Shown here piece after piece: positions 52,242-61,037 of a DNA stretch of 64,000 nucleotides. Position numbers and translations under genes: made by a program. This DNA comes from Dechloromonas hankyongensis (GTDB lineage Bacteria; Pseudomonadota; Gammaproteobacteria; Burkholderiales; Rhodocyclaceae). The notes beneath the pieces are model-generated. The model saw nothing but the letters and a program-made list of their open reading frames with translations, made no database searches and was not told the DNA's origin. Position 1 is the first letter of the stretch; each line of letters starts with the position of its first letter. The DNA is taken from positions 62,001 through 126,000 of the forward strand of contig NZ_JAKLTN010000002.1 in NCBI RefSeq assembly GCF_022012295.1. Reading direction: 5' to 3'.

Positions 52242-52487
52242 TTAACGGGATGCACCGGCGACATTCTCATTGTCGAGAGGCCTATTCCGCAAATCGGGAC
52301 ACTGATACCGATGATTCAAGGCTGCCATGGCACGCAGGGCGGCGGCGGCGCGCCCCAGGCTGCGTTCGCTGCCGCGCTGGTTGGCCGCGATGGTGGCGAG
52401 TTTTTCGGACAGTCGGCCGACTCCGGCGACGTAAGTGGCCAGGTGGTCGGCTTCGGTAAGGCAGGGAGAGAGAACAGCGTTGGTCAT
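52242..52487 (-). CDS. Small protein of unknown function
   Basis: An 81-residue frame, MTNAVLSPCLTEADHLATY and onward, stands ten bases upstream of the hemerythrin gene on the same strand. It is Ala-rich and mostly helical, with a C-terminal YQCPDLRN. No family was recognised and the ribosome-binding site is weak. The close spacing and the dyad in front of it favour a real first gene of the hemerythrin operon, but a chance frame is possible. Confidence 0.5.
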   Translation of the reverse strand: MTNAVLSPCLTEADHLATYVAGVGRLSEKLATIAANQRGSERSLGRAAAALRAMAALNHRYQCPDLRNRPLDNENVAGASR

Positions 52488-52504
52488 CGCGTGGCTTCGT
52501 TTTG

Positions 52505-52522
52505 TGGCTATGACCTTAGCCA
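52505..52522. promoter_or_regulatory. Dyad TGGCTA-N6-TAGCCA before the hemerythrin operon
   Basis: Two 6-base inverted arms with a six-base spacer lie 18-35 bases before the small gene and about 100 bases before the divergent kinase gene. The place suits an operator for one or both transcripts. The binding protein is unknown. Confidence 0.4.
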
Positions 52523-52623
52523 TAGCAAAACATAGACCACCCGATTTGACGACTCGGGAAAAATAAGGCCGATCTGGAAGCATGGTTTTAATGGCTCGGC
52601 GTGGGATTTGCTTGTGATCCTGC

Positions 52624-54591
52624 ATGAATGCCTTGCCCGACCCGACCACCTTCCCGCCGACTCCGGATACTGTCCATGCGGCGGAAGAAACGTCACCCGC
52701 CTTGCTGCGCCAGCTCTACCTGAAAGTCCTGCTGGTGCCGGCCATTTGCCTGCTGCTCGGGGGGCTGGGCATTTTCTGGGTCGATCGACTGGAGGTGGCT
52801 CAGCGCAAGCAGGAGGCGCACGCCGCGGCATCGGTGCATGGGCACCTGCTCGAACAGCAGCTGACCCGCTCGCTGTCTGCCACCTACGCGCTGGCCGCCG
52901 TACTGCGCCAGGGCAATGGGCAGGTCGAGGATTTCGAAGCCCTGGCTGGCCAGATGCTGGACATGTATGGCGGAGTGAGTTCTCTGCAACTGGCGCCCAA
53001 CGGCGTGATCCGCCATGTCGTTCCGCGGCGGGGGAATGAAGCGGCGCTCGGGCACAATCTGCTCGACGATCCGGAGCGCAACAAGGAGGCGTTTCTCGCC
53101 CTGAAGTCGCGGACCCTGACCCTGGCCGGGCCGTTCGAGCTGCGCCAGGGAGGGCAGGCCGTGGTCGGTCGCCTGCCGGTGTTTCTCGATGTCGGCAAGC
53201 CGGACGAGCATTTCTGGGGCTTTACCACGGCGCTGATCCGCATTCCCGACTTGCTGCGGGCCAGCGCCCTGTCCGGGGAGCGGGCGCAGGGCCTCGACTT
53301 CGTGTTGACCCGGCCGCTGCCGGGTACCGGCGAAGCGCAAACCATCTGGCAGTCCACGGCAGAACCCATGGTCGACCCGGTGAGCATCCCGGTACGCGTT
53401 CCCAATGGTGAATGGACCTTGAGCGCTGCGCGCAGTGGCGGTTGGCATATGCCGACGCTGATCCTGCTCGGGCTGGGGCTGGCCGTCATCGCCATCAGCA
53501 CCTTGTCGGCGTTTCTCGCCTTTCATCTGCTGCACCAGCCGATGCTGCTGTCGCAGCAAGTCGCATCGCGTACGGCGGCGCTCAACCAGGCGAACGAAAG
53601 CCTGCAAACCGAAATCTTCCAGCATTGGCAGGCCGAACTTGCCTTGCGCGAAAGCGAACGCCAGCTCGAGCAGCGCGTGCAGGAGCGGACGCAGGAGCTG
53701 GAGCAGGCCAATGCCGCCCTGCAAGAGGAGCAGGCCGAGCAGAAACGTCTGATCGACAAGCTGGCCGATACCCGCAGCCAGCTGGTGCAATCGGAAATGA
53801 TGGCGGCGGTCGGCCAGCTGGCGGCCGGGGTGGCGCACGAGATCAACAATCCGCTCGGGTTCATCGTTTCCAATATCGCGGTCATGCAGCGCTATGTCGA
53901 GTCGCTGCTCGACGCGCTGGGGCGCCAGGGCGATGTGCTGGCTCCGTGGCTGGCGGACGATCCCGAACTGTCCGAAAAGCTGAAGCTGGTCGAAGAGGAA
54001 ATCGATCTGCCGTTCATTCGCGACGACTTTCCTCCCCTGATCCGCGATTCGCTGGACGGCCTGGCCCGGGTCAGACAGATCGTCCAGGACTTGCGCGAAT
54101 TTTCATGCGTCGACCGCAAGGACTGGCAGGCGGTCGATCTGAACCGTTGCCTGCAGAGTACGCTGGCCATCATGGCCAACGATTTCGGCGAGCGGATATC
54201 GATTTTCTGCGATTTTGGCGAACTGCCGGCGGTGACCTGCAATGCCCCGCAGTTGAATCAGGTTTTCCGGAATCTGCTGCTCAATGCGGTCCAGGCCATC
54301 GCGGACCGCGGGGAAATCAGCCTGTCGACACGCTTGTCCGGCAATGCGGTGGAAATCGCCATTGCCGACAGCGGCCACGGCATTGCGCCGGAGAATCTGG
54401 ATCGCGTGTTCGAACCCTTCTTTTCCACCCGCTGCGTCGGCCAGGGCATGGGACTCGGCCTGGCCGTCGCCTATCACCTGCTCAAGCGCCACGGTGGCAG
54501 CATTGCGGTCAGTAGCGAAGTCGGCAAGGGCTCGCGCTTCGTGCTCAGCCTGCCGATTGCCGGCGAGGCGGCGGAGGATATGGCTGCCTGA
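52624..54591 (+). CDS. CHASE-domain sensor histidine kinase
   Basis: The 655-residue protein has a membrane segment at about 31-53, a periplasmic CHASE domain (QLAPNGVIRHVVPRRGNEAALGHNLL, AGPFELRQGGQAVVGRLPVF), a second segment at about 278-303 and a long coiled coil (about 310-390). A HisKA helix follows with the phospho-acceptor in GVAHEINNPLGF, then a HATPase_c domain (NQVFRNLLLNAVQAI, GHGIAPE, GMGLGLAVAYHLLKRHGG). The coiled coil replaces PAS or HAMP. No response regulator is adjacent. Its sensor is clearly related to the CHASE-only protein at 62692-63567. Confidence 0.92.
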   Translation: MNALPDPTTFPPTPDTVHAAEETSPALLRQLYLKVLLVPAICLLLGGLGIFWVDRLEVAQRKQEAHAAASVHGHLLEQQLTRSLSATYALAAVLRQGNGQVEDFEALAGQMLDMYGGVSSLQLAPNGVIRHVVPRRGNEAALGHNLLDDPERNKEAFLALKSRTLTLAGPFELRQGGQAVVGRLPVFLDVGKPDEHFWGFTTALIRIPDLLRASALSGERAQGLDFVLTRPLPGTGEAQTIWQSTAEPMVDPVSIPVRVPNGEWTLSAARSGGWHMPTLILLGLGLAVIAISTLSAFLAFHLLHQPMLLSQQVASRTAALNQANESLQTEIFQHWQAELALRESERQLEQRVQERTQELEQANAALQEEQAEQKRLIDKLADTRSQLVQSEMMAAVGQLAAGVAHEINNPLGFIVSNIAVMQRYVESLLDALGRQGDVLAPWLADDPELSEKLKLVEEEIDLPFIRDDFPPLIRDSLDGLARVRQIVQDLREFSCVDRKDWQAVDLNRCLQSTLAIMANDFGERISIFCDFGELPAVTCNAPQLNQVFRNLLLNAVQAIADRGEISLSTRLSGNAVEIAIADSGHGIAPENLDRVFEPFFSTRCVGQGMGLGLAVAYHLLKRHGGSIAVSSEVGKGSRFVLSLPIAGEAAEDMAA

Positions 54592-54674
54592 GGCTCCTTG
54601 AGGCCCTGTGAGGCGATGGCGCTGACCGGGCTGCCCGCTTTATCGGGCAAACCCGGGGCAACCCGGCGCTGGGT

Positions 54675-56165
54675 TCATTGGCTGTTCGGAGGGGTGTGGT
54701 GCGGGCAGATTTCGCAGAGCCGGCCGGCCTGTTCGCCGCGGGCGACGCGCTGGCGGACCATGCGGTACGCCTGTCCCTGCCAGGCATCGGTGAAACTGGT
54801 ATGGGTCAGGTCGGCGGTAAAGGAATAGCCGGAATGATCCATGGCGCAGGCCACCAGATGTCCGTTGGTGCGTACGTGGGCTTCGATGAACGGTGACAGG
54901 CAGTGGCACTGGCCGCGTGCCGCGACATCCTTGGCCCTGATCCCGGGCGGCAGCAGGACTTCGTCGTAGGCGACGAGGCCGGGTAGGTGGTCGAGATCGT
55001 GGAAATAGGTCGCCATGGCATGGCTGGCGCGATGCGCCGTACTGGCCACCGAGATCTCGCAGCGCCGGCCGGTGGCGGCCTGGTACTGGTCGCGGAAGGC
55101 GACCAGGCGGCCGATTTCGCGGCGGAAGTAATCGGGGTCCGTGGCGCTGAGCTGCTGCGCCTGCGCCCGCCATTTGCCGCTGGCCTGGTTGAGGTAGATC
55201 ACCAGATGTCCGATGCCTTCCTGCATGCATTGGCAGAGCAGGTTTTCCGGCGCGCTGAGCAAGTCGACCTGGAGAACAAGCTTGGTGAACTGGCATTGCG
55301 TCCGGGCGAAGCGGATGCCGCTGGGCAGCCAGGCGCATTGCGTGCTGTCGCCCAGGCTGGAGAGCACCAGCTGTCCGATGTGGTTATTGCTCAACTCCTT
55401 GGCCAGGCAGCGGAACAGGCCGCCGTCCATGGTTCCGCCGGGCTCGAATCCGGCACGCGCCGAACGCAGGGCGGTGGGCGTCGTGATGTCGAGCCGCACG
55501 GCCTGCGGCAGTGGCGGGCGTTCGGTGATGAACGGGACGAGTTTGAGTGAGGGCTCGCGATGCCGGTGTTCGGTCTTCGGTTTGTGCTGCTTCAGCGAAA
55601 AGATCTGGTTGATGGTCGCGTTCGGCTTGTGGGTGGCGGCGTCGACGCTGGCGTGGGAGACGTGGTGCGCCCACACGTCGTCGGCGCTATTGCTGTGGCC
55701 GAGCGCCATCTGGTCGCCCTTGGAAATCAGGTCGACGGCCTCGCCCAGGCTGACGCCGAGCAGCGGCGCCGCTTCCTGGGCGCGCAGGACCAGGTTGGTC
55801 CGCGACAGGAAGATCAGTTCCCGCGCCACGCCAAACGGAAAACCGGCCCGCTCGCCGTCGCGCGAGTCCATCAGCAGGCAGGCGATGAAGGTATTCAGGT
55901 CGCGGCTGTTCCACAGCGCCTGAATCTTGTGCAGCAGGTGCGGCATGCTTTCCAGGGCGGCGGTTGCGTCGATGGGCGCGTCGCTCTTGAGCTTGCGCGG
56001 CGGCGGCGCGTCATCGACAAAAGATGGATCGATGGTCGGCAGGGGAACATGGAAGCCCTGGCCGGTCACTGCGGGGCTGCCCGACGGCGACTGCACATCC
56101 GAAAGGGGGAGGGAAGTGGGTCGTTCGAACAAGGCATCCTCGAATCTGAGCACGTTGGATTTCAC
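54675..56165 (-). CDS. Degenerate radical SAM/SPASM-like protein with extra N-terminal domain
   Basis: The 496-residue protein has three parts. Residues about 71-140 match the small protein at 33801-34145. Residues about 220-420 follow a radical SAM barrel pattern (RLDITTP, then GGTMDGGLF, LVLSSLGD), but where CX3CX2C belongs there are T231, S235 and A238. From residue 420 comes a SPASM-like segment with C420, C422, C440, C484 and C487 (CHCLSPFIEAHVRTNGHLVACAMD and LCEICPHH). So the SAM cluster appears lost while the auxiliary-cluster cysteines remain. The first 60 residues look disordered. A new binding or scaffold role is possible; no activity is claimed. It lies between a kinase gene and a HiPIP gene. 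Confidence 0.7.
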   Translation of the reverse strand: MKSNVLRFEDALFERPTSLPLSDVQSPSGSPAVTGQGFHVPLPTIDPSFVDDAPPPRKLKSDAPIDATAALESMPHLLHKIQALWNSRDLNTFIACLLMDSRDGERAGFPFGVARELIFLSRTNLVLRAQEAAPLLGVSLGEAVDLISKGDQMALGHSNSADDVWAHHVSHASVDAATHKPNATINQIFSLKQHKPKTEHRHREPSLKLVPFITERPPLPQAVRLDITTPTALRSARAGFEPGGTMDGGLFRCLAKELSNNHIGQLVLSSLGDSTQCAWLPSGIRFARTQCQFTKLVLQVDLLSAPENLLCQCMQEGIGHLVIYLNQASGKWRAQAQQLSATDPDYFRREIGRLVAFRDQYQAATGRRCEISVASTAHRASHAMATYFHDLDHLPGLVAYDEVLLPPGIRAKDVAARGQCHCLSPFIEAHVRTNGHLVACAMDHSGYSFTADLTHTSFTDAWQGQAYRMVRQRVARGEQAGRLCEICPHHTPPNSQ

Positions 56166-56410
56166 AAAAGTACTCCTTCACGCAGTGCCGCCAGGGATTT
56201 CCGAACCTTCGATGGTGCTGTGGTGCTGGTTGCGGTACTGCAAAGCATAGGGACGGCTGATTTACTTTTCGTGTCGACCGGCGGGTGTTCGGGTGCGGAC
56301 ATCAAACCCGGTCAGTCGGCAAAATTCCTGAAAATGGTAAAAATGTCTCCTTTTTCCCGATTCCGGTAGAACGAGGCGCTTCCCGCCCCGCTCCCGGAAT
56401 GCGGCCCGCC

Positions 56411-56653
56411 TTACTTCTTGACCCAGGCGACGCAGTAGCCTTTCGGGGAAATCTCGGTGTCGCCCGGGAAAACCTTGCAGGCATTCGGTGCCACGAACTG
56501 GACGCAGCCGGAGCATTCCTTGTCACCTTCCGGCGAGTCCTTGTACTTCATGCTGGAACGCATGCCGTCGTTTTTGGCGGCCAGGGCGACGACGGGGATC
56601 ATGGCGAGAGAAAGGCCACCGTACTTGAGCAGATTGCGGCGAGACGGATTCAT
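56411..56653 (-). CDS. High-potential iron-sulfur protein (HiPIP)
   Basis: The 80-residue precursor begins with a Tat signal (SRRNLLKYGG, then a hydrophobic stretch), as expected for a protein exported with its cluster. The four cluster ligands are C47, C50, C59 and C74 in the HiPIP spacing, with ECSGCVQF and GYCVAWVKK. It is a small periplasmic electron carrier. It stands upstream of the pseudo radical SAM gene on the same strand, 245 bases away, and divergent from the heme c GGDEF/EAL gene. Confidence 0.93.
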   Translation of the reverse strand: MNPSRRNLLKYGGLSLAMIPVVALAAKNDGMRSSMKYKDSPEGDKECSGCVQFVAPNACKVFPGDTEISPKGYCVAWVKK

Positions 56654-56893
56654 GTTGTTTCAACTCCTTGGCTACCCCGCTTGGGGTGAAGATTAAATCG
56701 GTGCTTGTCGATCAACGCACCGCCGGCAGGCTGCGTCCGGGATCTGCATCCAGTCGGGCACAGCTACTGCTTCCTTTTTAGCAAGCAGCGGGCCAGCTGC
56801 CGCAAGGAGCTGGCACCTTGCTTGCCTAGGGATGGTAAAGAGTTGCATCATGGTCAAACCATGCCCATTCCTGCATAGAGCAGCAGCGATCGA

Positions 56894-59326
56894 ATGAAAA
56901 GAACGAAAATCTGGGTTCGCCTGGTGATCTCCATATTGATCGCCGTCCTCGCCTCGGGCGCCGGCCTGATCCACTGGGCAACGCTGGAACAGAAGAACCT
57001 CGCCATCGAGCAGTCGAAGGATTTCGCCATGAGCGTGCATCAGATGACGCTGGCGGGGCTGACCGGGATGATGATCACCGGCACGGTCGGCCTGCGGACC
57101 ATCTTCCTCGACCAGATCAAGGAAACGAACCATATCGAAGCGCTCAAGGTCATGCGCGGCGACGGGGTCATCAAGCAGTACGGGCTGGGCTTCGACGGTG
57201 AGTCGGCCAGCGATGCCCTGGAAACGCGCGTGCTGGTCACTGGCGACGCCTATTTCAACGTGATCCGCAACAAGGACGGCGAGGAACGCCTGAAGGCCAT
57301 CATTCCGGTCAAGGCCGCCGAAAACTATCTGGGCAAGAACTGCCTGTTCTGCCACGAGGTCCCGGCCGGTACGGTGCTCGGCGCGGTCAGCATGGAGGTG
57401 TCACTGTCGCGGGCCGACGAAACCGCGCGCAGTTTCGGGCGGCGCGCCTTGCTGGTCGGGGCGCTGGTCTGCATCCCGCTGGCCGCTTTCATCTGGCTAT
57501 TCATCTCGCGGCTGGTCACCCGGCCGCTCAAGGAAATGACCGACGGCCTGAACCGCGTTGCCGACGAGGACATCGAGCAGGCCAGGCCGCTGCCGGTGCT
57601 GCGCGCCGATGAAGTGGGCGACGCCACCACGGCCTTCAACCGCGTCATGGACAAGTCCGGGGAGCTGTTCCGGCAGCAGCGCATGGCGCGTATTGTTTTC
57701 GAGAATTCGCTGGAGGGCATCACCGTCACCGATGCCCAGTCGCGCATCCAGCTGGTCAACAAGGCCTTTGCCGATACCACCGGCTATTCGGCCGACGAAG
57801 TCATCGGCAAAACGCCGGGTATTCTCAAGTCCGGGAAACAAGGCGACGATTTCTACGCCGCCTTCTGGGCGGCCCTCCAGCGCGACGGCGAATGGCGCGG
57901 CGAAATCTGGAACAAGCGCAAGAACGGCTCGGTGTACGCCGAGTGGCTCAACGTCAGCGCCGTGCGCAACCGGGCCGGCGAAGTCGAGCACTACGTCGCC
58001 ATTTTTTCCGACATCACCGAACGCAAGGAACGCGAGGAGGCCATTACCTTCCAGGCTTTCCACGATGCCCTGACCGGACTGCCCAACCGCCTGCTCTACA
58101 AGGACCGCCTGGACCAGGCGCTGTCGCAGGCCAAGCGGACGAAGGGACGGAAGCCGGTGGTGATGTTCCTCGATCTCGACAAGTTCAAGCAGATCAACGA
58201 CCAGCTCGGGCATGACGTCGGCGATCTGCTGCTCAAGGAAGTCGCCGCCCGCCTGAAGGGCTGCGTGCGCTCGGCGGATACCGTTGCCCGCTTTGCCGGC
58301 GACGAATTCACCGTGCTGCTGCCCGAGGCGAGCGGTGTCGGAGATGCTCAGGTCGTGGCCGACAAGATACTCGCCGCCATGCAGGAGCCCATCAAGCTGG
58401 GCAGCGAGGAGCGGGTCGTGACGACCAGTATCGGGATCAGCCTTTTCCCGGACGATGGCCGCGATGGCGAAACCCTGATGAAGGCGGCTGATGCGGCCAT
58501 GTACCAGGTCAAGCGCGCGGGGCGTGCCGGTTGCTGTTTCTTCACCGCCGACATGATCGATTCGCCCACCCGCCGGGCCGACCTGGAGGCCCGCCTGAAG
58601 GATGCCTTCATTAACCGCGAATTCGTGCTGCACTACCAGCCGATCATCGACCTGCAGACCGGCATCGTGCACGGCAAGGAAGCCCTGCTGCGCTGGCAGG
58701 ACAGCTCCGGCCAGTTGCTGATGCCGGACGACTTCATTGGCCCGGCCGAAGAGGTCGGGCTGATGACCAAGCTGGGCGAGTGGGTGCTCGAAAAGGCCTG
58801 TATCCAGGCGCGCATGTGGCAGCTGGAGGAGCATCCGGTCCGCGTCGCCGTCAATCTGTCAGCGAGCGAGTTCAAGCGTCCCGATCTGGTTGCCGTGGTG
58901 CGTGATACCTTGCGCCGCGCCGGCCTGTCGCCCGCCTTGCTCGAACTGGAAGTGGCCGAATCGATCGTCATGCAGGACGCCGATTATTCGCGGCGGACCT
59001 TCCGCGGCCTGGCCGACCTCGGCGTGATGCTCAGCCTCGGTAATTTCGGCACCGGTTATCTCAGCCTCGGCTTGCTGCGCCACCTGCCGATCCACACCGT
59101 CAAGGTCGACCGTAGCCTGATCCGCGAACATCTGAACGAATCCGGCGACAAGCGGGTACTCGATGCCATTTTCGGACTGGCCAATGCGCTCGGCCTGAAG
59201 GCGGTCGCCGAGGGCCTGGAAAGCATAGACCAGCTGGTCCTGCTGCACAGTTACCCGTGCGACCGGGCACAGGGCTTTGCCATTGCCCGGCCCGAACCGG
59301 ACAGCGAGCCGGGCCAGTCGGCATGA
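56894..59326 (+). CDS. Membrane GGDEF/EAL protein with heme c sensor and PAS domain
   Basis: The 810-residue protein has a membrane segment (about 9-28), a periplasmic sensor with a CXXCH heme c motif (C150-L-F-C153-H154), a second segment (about 184-205), a HAMP-like linker, a PAS domain (about 263-375), GGDEF (about 385-550) and EAL (about 565-800). The GGDEF site is AGDEF (468-472), and an inhibitory RxxD site is kept (R459, D462). In the EAL domain, E596-A-L is present, but the metal-binding pair of DDFGTGYS is G716-N717. Cyclic-di-GMP synthesis is therefore more likely than breakdown. Redox or ligand sensing through heme is inferred. Confidence 0.9.
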   Translation: MKRTKIWVRLVISILIAVLASGAGLIHWATLEQKNLAIEQSKDFAMSVHQMTLAGLTGMMITGTVGLRTIFLDQIKETNHIEALKVMRGDGVIKQYGLGFDGESASDALETRVLVTGDAYFNVIRNKDGEERLKAIIPVKAAENYLGKNCLFCHEVPAGTVLGAVSMEVSLSRADETARSFGRRALLVGALVCIPLAAFIWLFISRLVTRPLKEMTDGLNRVADEDIEQARPLPVLRADEVGDATTAFNRVMDKSGELFRQQRMARIVFENSLEGITVTDAQSRIQLVNKAFADTTGYSADEVIGKTPGILKSGKQGDDFYAAFWAALQRDGEWRGEIWNKRKNGSVYAEWLNVSAVRNRAGEVEHYVAIFSDITERKEREEAITFQAFHDALTGLPNRLLYKDRLDQALSQAKRTKGRKPVVMFLDLDKFKQINDQLGHDVGDLLLKEVAARLKGCVRSADTVARFAGDEFTVLLPEASGVGDAQVVADKILAAMQEPIKLGSEERVVTTSIGISLFPDDGRDGETLMKAADAAMYQVKRAGRAGCCFFTADMIDSPTRRADLEARLKDAFINREFVLHYQPIIDLQTGIVHGKEALLRWQDSSGQLLMPDDFIGPAEEVGLMTKLGEWVLEKACIQARMWQLEEHPVRVAVNLSASEFKRPDLVAVVRDTLRRAGLSPALLELEVAESIVMQDADYSRRTFRGLADLGVMLSLGNFGTGYLSLGLLRHLPIHTVKVDRSLIREHLNESGDKRVLDAIFGLANALGLKAVAEGLESIDQLVLLHSYPCDRAQGFAIARPEPDSEPGQSA

Positions 59327-59356
59327 CCGCTCACGTGCCGCTGTGCCGCCCCGCGC

Positions 59357-59992
59357 TCAGGGCGGCGGTGCTTTCGGGGGATTTTGCGGCTGGCTGTGGC
59401 AGCGGTCGCACGAGAAGAAGGTGACGAAAGCGACCCGATCATGGCACTTGCCGCAGAACTGGCCGCGGAAGATGTTGACCATGCGGATTTGCGAAGCGCC
59501 GGCCTTTGTCGGGAACGGATCGGGGTGGCAGTTGGCACAGGCCAGCCATTCGGTGTGCGAGCGGTGCGGGAATTTCACGAAGGGCATTTCCTTCGTGTTG
59601 CGCATCACGATATCGAGATCGAGGACCTCCATCTTGTCCTTGCCGTTCAGGCTGGCGCGCGGCTTGATCAGCCCCGTGTTGAGGGCCTTCATCCAGTCGG
59701 GAAAACCGTTGGCGTCGTAAGGCAGGTGGCGGGTCGCTTCGTCGATGCGTTGCAGGCGGTTGCGGTCCGGATTGTTGTCGTCGAGGAACTCGACGGTGTC
59801 GATGGCGCGGCGTGCCGGCGGAACTTCCCGTTCGCTATGGACGTAGGTCGGCGCCTCGTCCTCGGATTGAGGGACGGCGGCGCGCAGATGGGCGAGCTGC
59901 ATGACGTAGCCGGCAGCTGGTGCGGGCGGACAGAACAGGTGGGCGGCGAGCAGCAGGCCGCCGAGTCGGGACAGGCGGATTTTCAGCTCCAC
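59357..59992 (-). CDS. Triheme c7-type cytochrome
   Basis: The 211-residue precursor starts at a GTG overlapping the end of the receiver gene by ten bases and has a signal peptide (LGGLLLAAHLFCPPAPAAG). Three heme c motifs lie in the C-terminal third: CANCH, CGKCH and CDRCH, with extra histidines in FPHRSHTEW for axial ligands. The middle part (about 50-130) is not recognised. It resembles triheme cytochrome c7 domain proteins and should be periplasmic. Its place behind a kinase and a receiver gene suggests a redox-linked signal path. Confidence 0.88.
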   Translation of the reverse strand: MELKIRLSRLGGLLLAAHLFCPPAPAAGYVMQLAHLRAAVPQSEDEAPTYVHSEREVPPARRAIDTVEFLDDNNPDRNRLQRIDEATRHLPYDANGFPDWMKALNTGLIKPRASLNGKDKMEVLDLDIVMRNTKEMPFVKFPHRSHTEWLACANCHPDPFPTKAGASQIRMVNIFRGQFCGKCHDRVAFVTFFSCDRCHSQPQNPPKAPPP

Positions 59993-61020
59993 AGCAGGCG
60001 GCGAAACAGCCTGCCGAGCGCGGAAGAGGCGGCCGATGCGGAGGCGCAGCCCTCCGTGTGGCCGGAGGGGGACCTGCCGGTCGCGACGGAGGCCGCTTCG
60101 GCGGCGTGCCGCGCGCAGCTCTCTTCGCAGGCCGGTACGGCGACCTGGTGGCGCTCGGCCAGTTGCGGGGCATTGAGCAGTTCGTTGCGCTTGGCGATGG
60201 CCGATTTGAGCGCGAGGCGTAGATTGCCGGCCTTGAGCGGCTTGGGAATGAAGCGATGGATCTGGCCCTCGTTGATCATGCGGCAGATCAGGTTGCTGTC
60301 TTCCGAGTCGGTAATGACCAGGCTGACGATCTGCGGATGCTTGCGCTTCAGCAGGCACAGCAGGTGGGTCAGGTCCATGGTGCCGAGCGTGCGCTCGGAC
60401 AGGATGATGCCGATTTCCTCGTCCTCGAGCATCTTGAAGGCATCGACCGGGCTGGTCACATGAACGATCTGGGCCAGGTCGCCGGCGCTCATTTCGGTGA
60501 CCGAATGGGTGGCTTCATCCTCGTCGAGCACCAGGATCTTCGGCAGGCGCTGGCCGGTGACTTCCGGATGCGTCGCCTTGGGCGGCGGCGGAGCCAGCTC
60601 CTGGCGGCGGGCGATGGCCGCGGCCTGGGCGACGATCAGCGGCAGTTCGACGACATCCCATGGCTTGCTGACGAAACGAAACACCTCGGATTCATTGACC
60701 GACTGGATCACCGCCTGCATGTCGGAGTAGCCGGTGAGCAGGATGCGCATGGCGCGCGGCGCCAGCACCTTGACCTGGCTGAGGAAATCGACACCGCTCA
60801 TTTCCGGCATCCGGTGGTCGCTGATGACGACATCGAATTCGCCGCCGCTGACTAGTCCCAGCGCGTCCTCGGCGCTGTCCGCGGTGACCACCTGGAAATC
60901 CTTGCGCAACAGCCAGGACAGCGCGCGCAGGATGTTCGGCTCGTCATCGACGCAAAGGACGCGGCCCTTGAAACGGTCCGCGGAATGGGAGGGAGGTATG
61001 CTGAGTGTGCTGGCGTTCAT
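59983..61020 (-). CDS. Tandem receiver response regulator, second receiver degenerate
   Basis: The 345-residue protein has a complete first receiver domain: acidic pair D25/D26, phospho-acceptor D68 in ISDHRMP, T96 and K119 in SKPWD. A second receiver-like domain (about 160-285) keeps LDEDE and the PKP lysine but has Glu209 (LSERT) where the acceptor Asp should be. No DNA-binding or enzyme domain follows, only a Ser/Ala-rich tail with a few cysteines and histidines. It lies between a histidine kinase and a triheme cytochrome gene in one operon. Output by protein contact is likely. Confidence 0.88.
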   Translation of the reverse strand: MNASTLSIPPSHSADRFKGRVLCVDDEPNILRALSWLLRKDFQVVTADSAEDALGLVSGGEFDVVISDHRMPEMSGVDFLSQVKVLAPRAMRILLTGYSDMQAVIQSVNESEVFRFVSKPWDVVELPLIVAQAAAIARRQELAPPPPKATHPEVTGQRLPKILVLDEDEATHSVTEMSAGDLAQIVHVTSPVDAFKMLEDEEIGIILSERTLGTMDLTHLLCLLKRKHPQIVSLVITDSEDSNLICRMINEGQIHRFIPKPLKAGNLRLALKSAIAKRNELLNAPQLAERHQVAVPACEESCARHAAEAASVATGRSPSGHTEGCASASAASSALGRLFRRLLWS

Positions 61021-61037
61021 GGCGATGGGTTCGGAGA

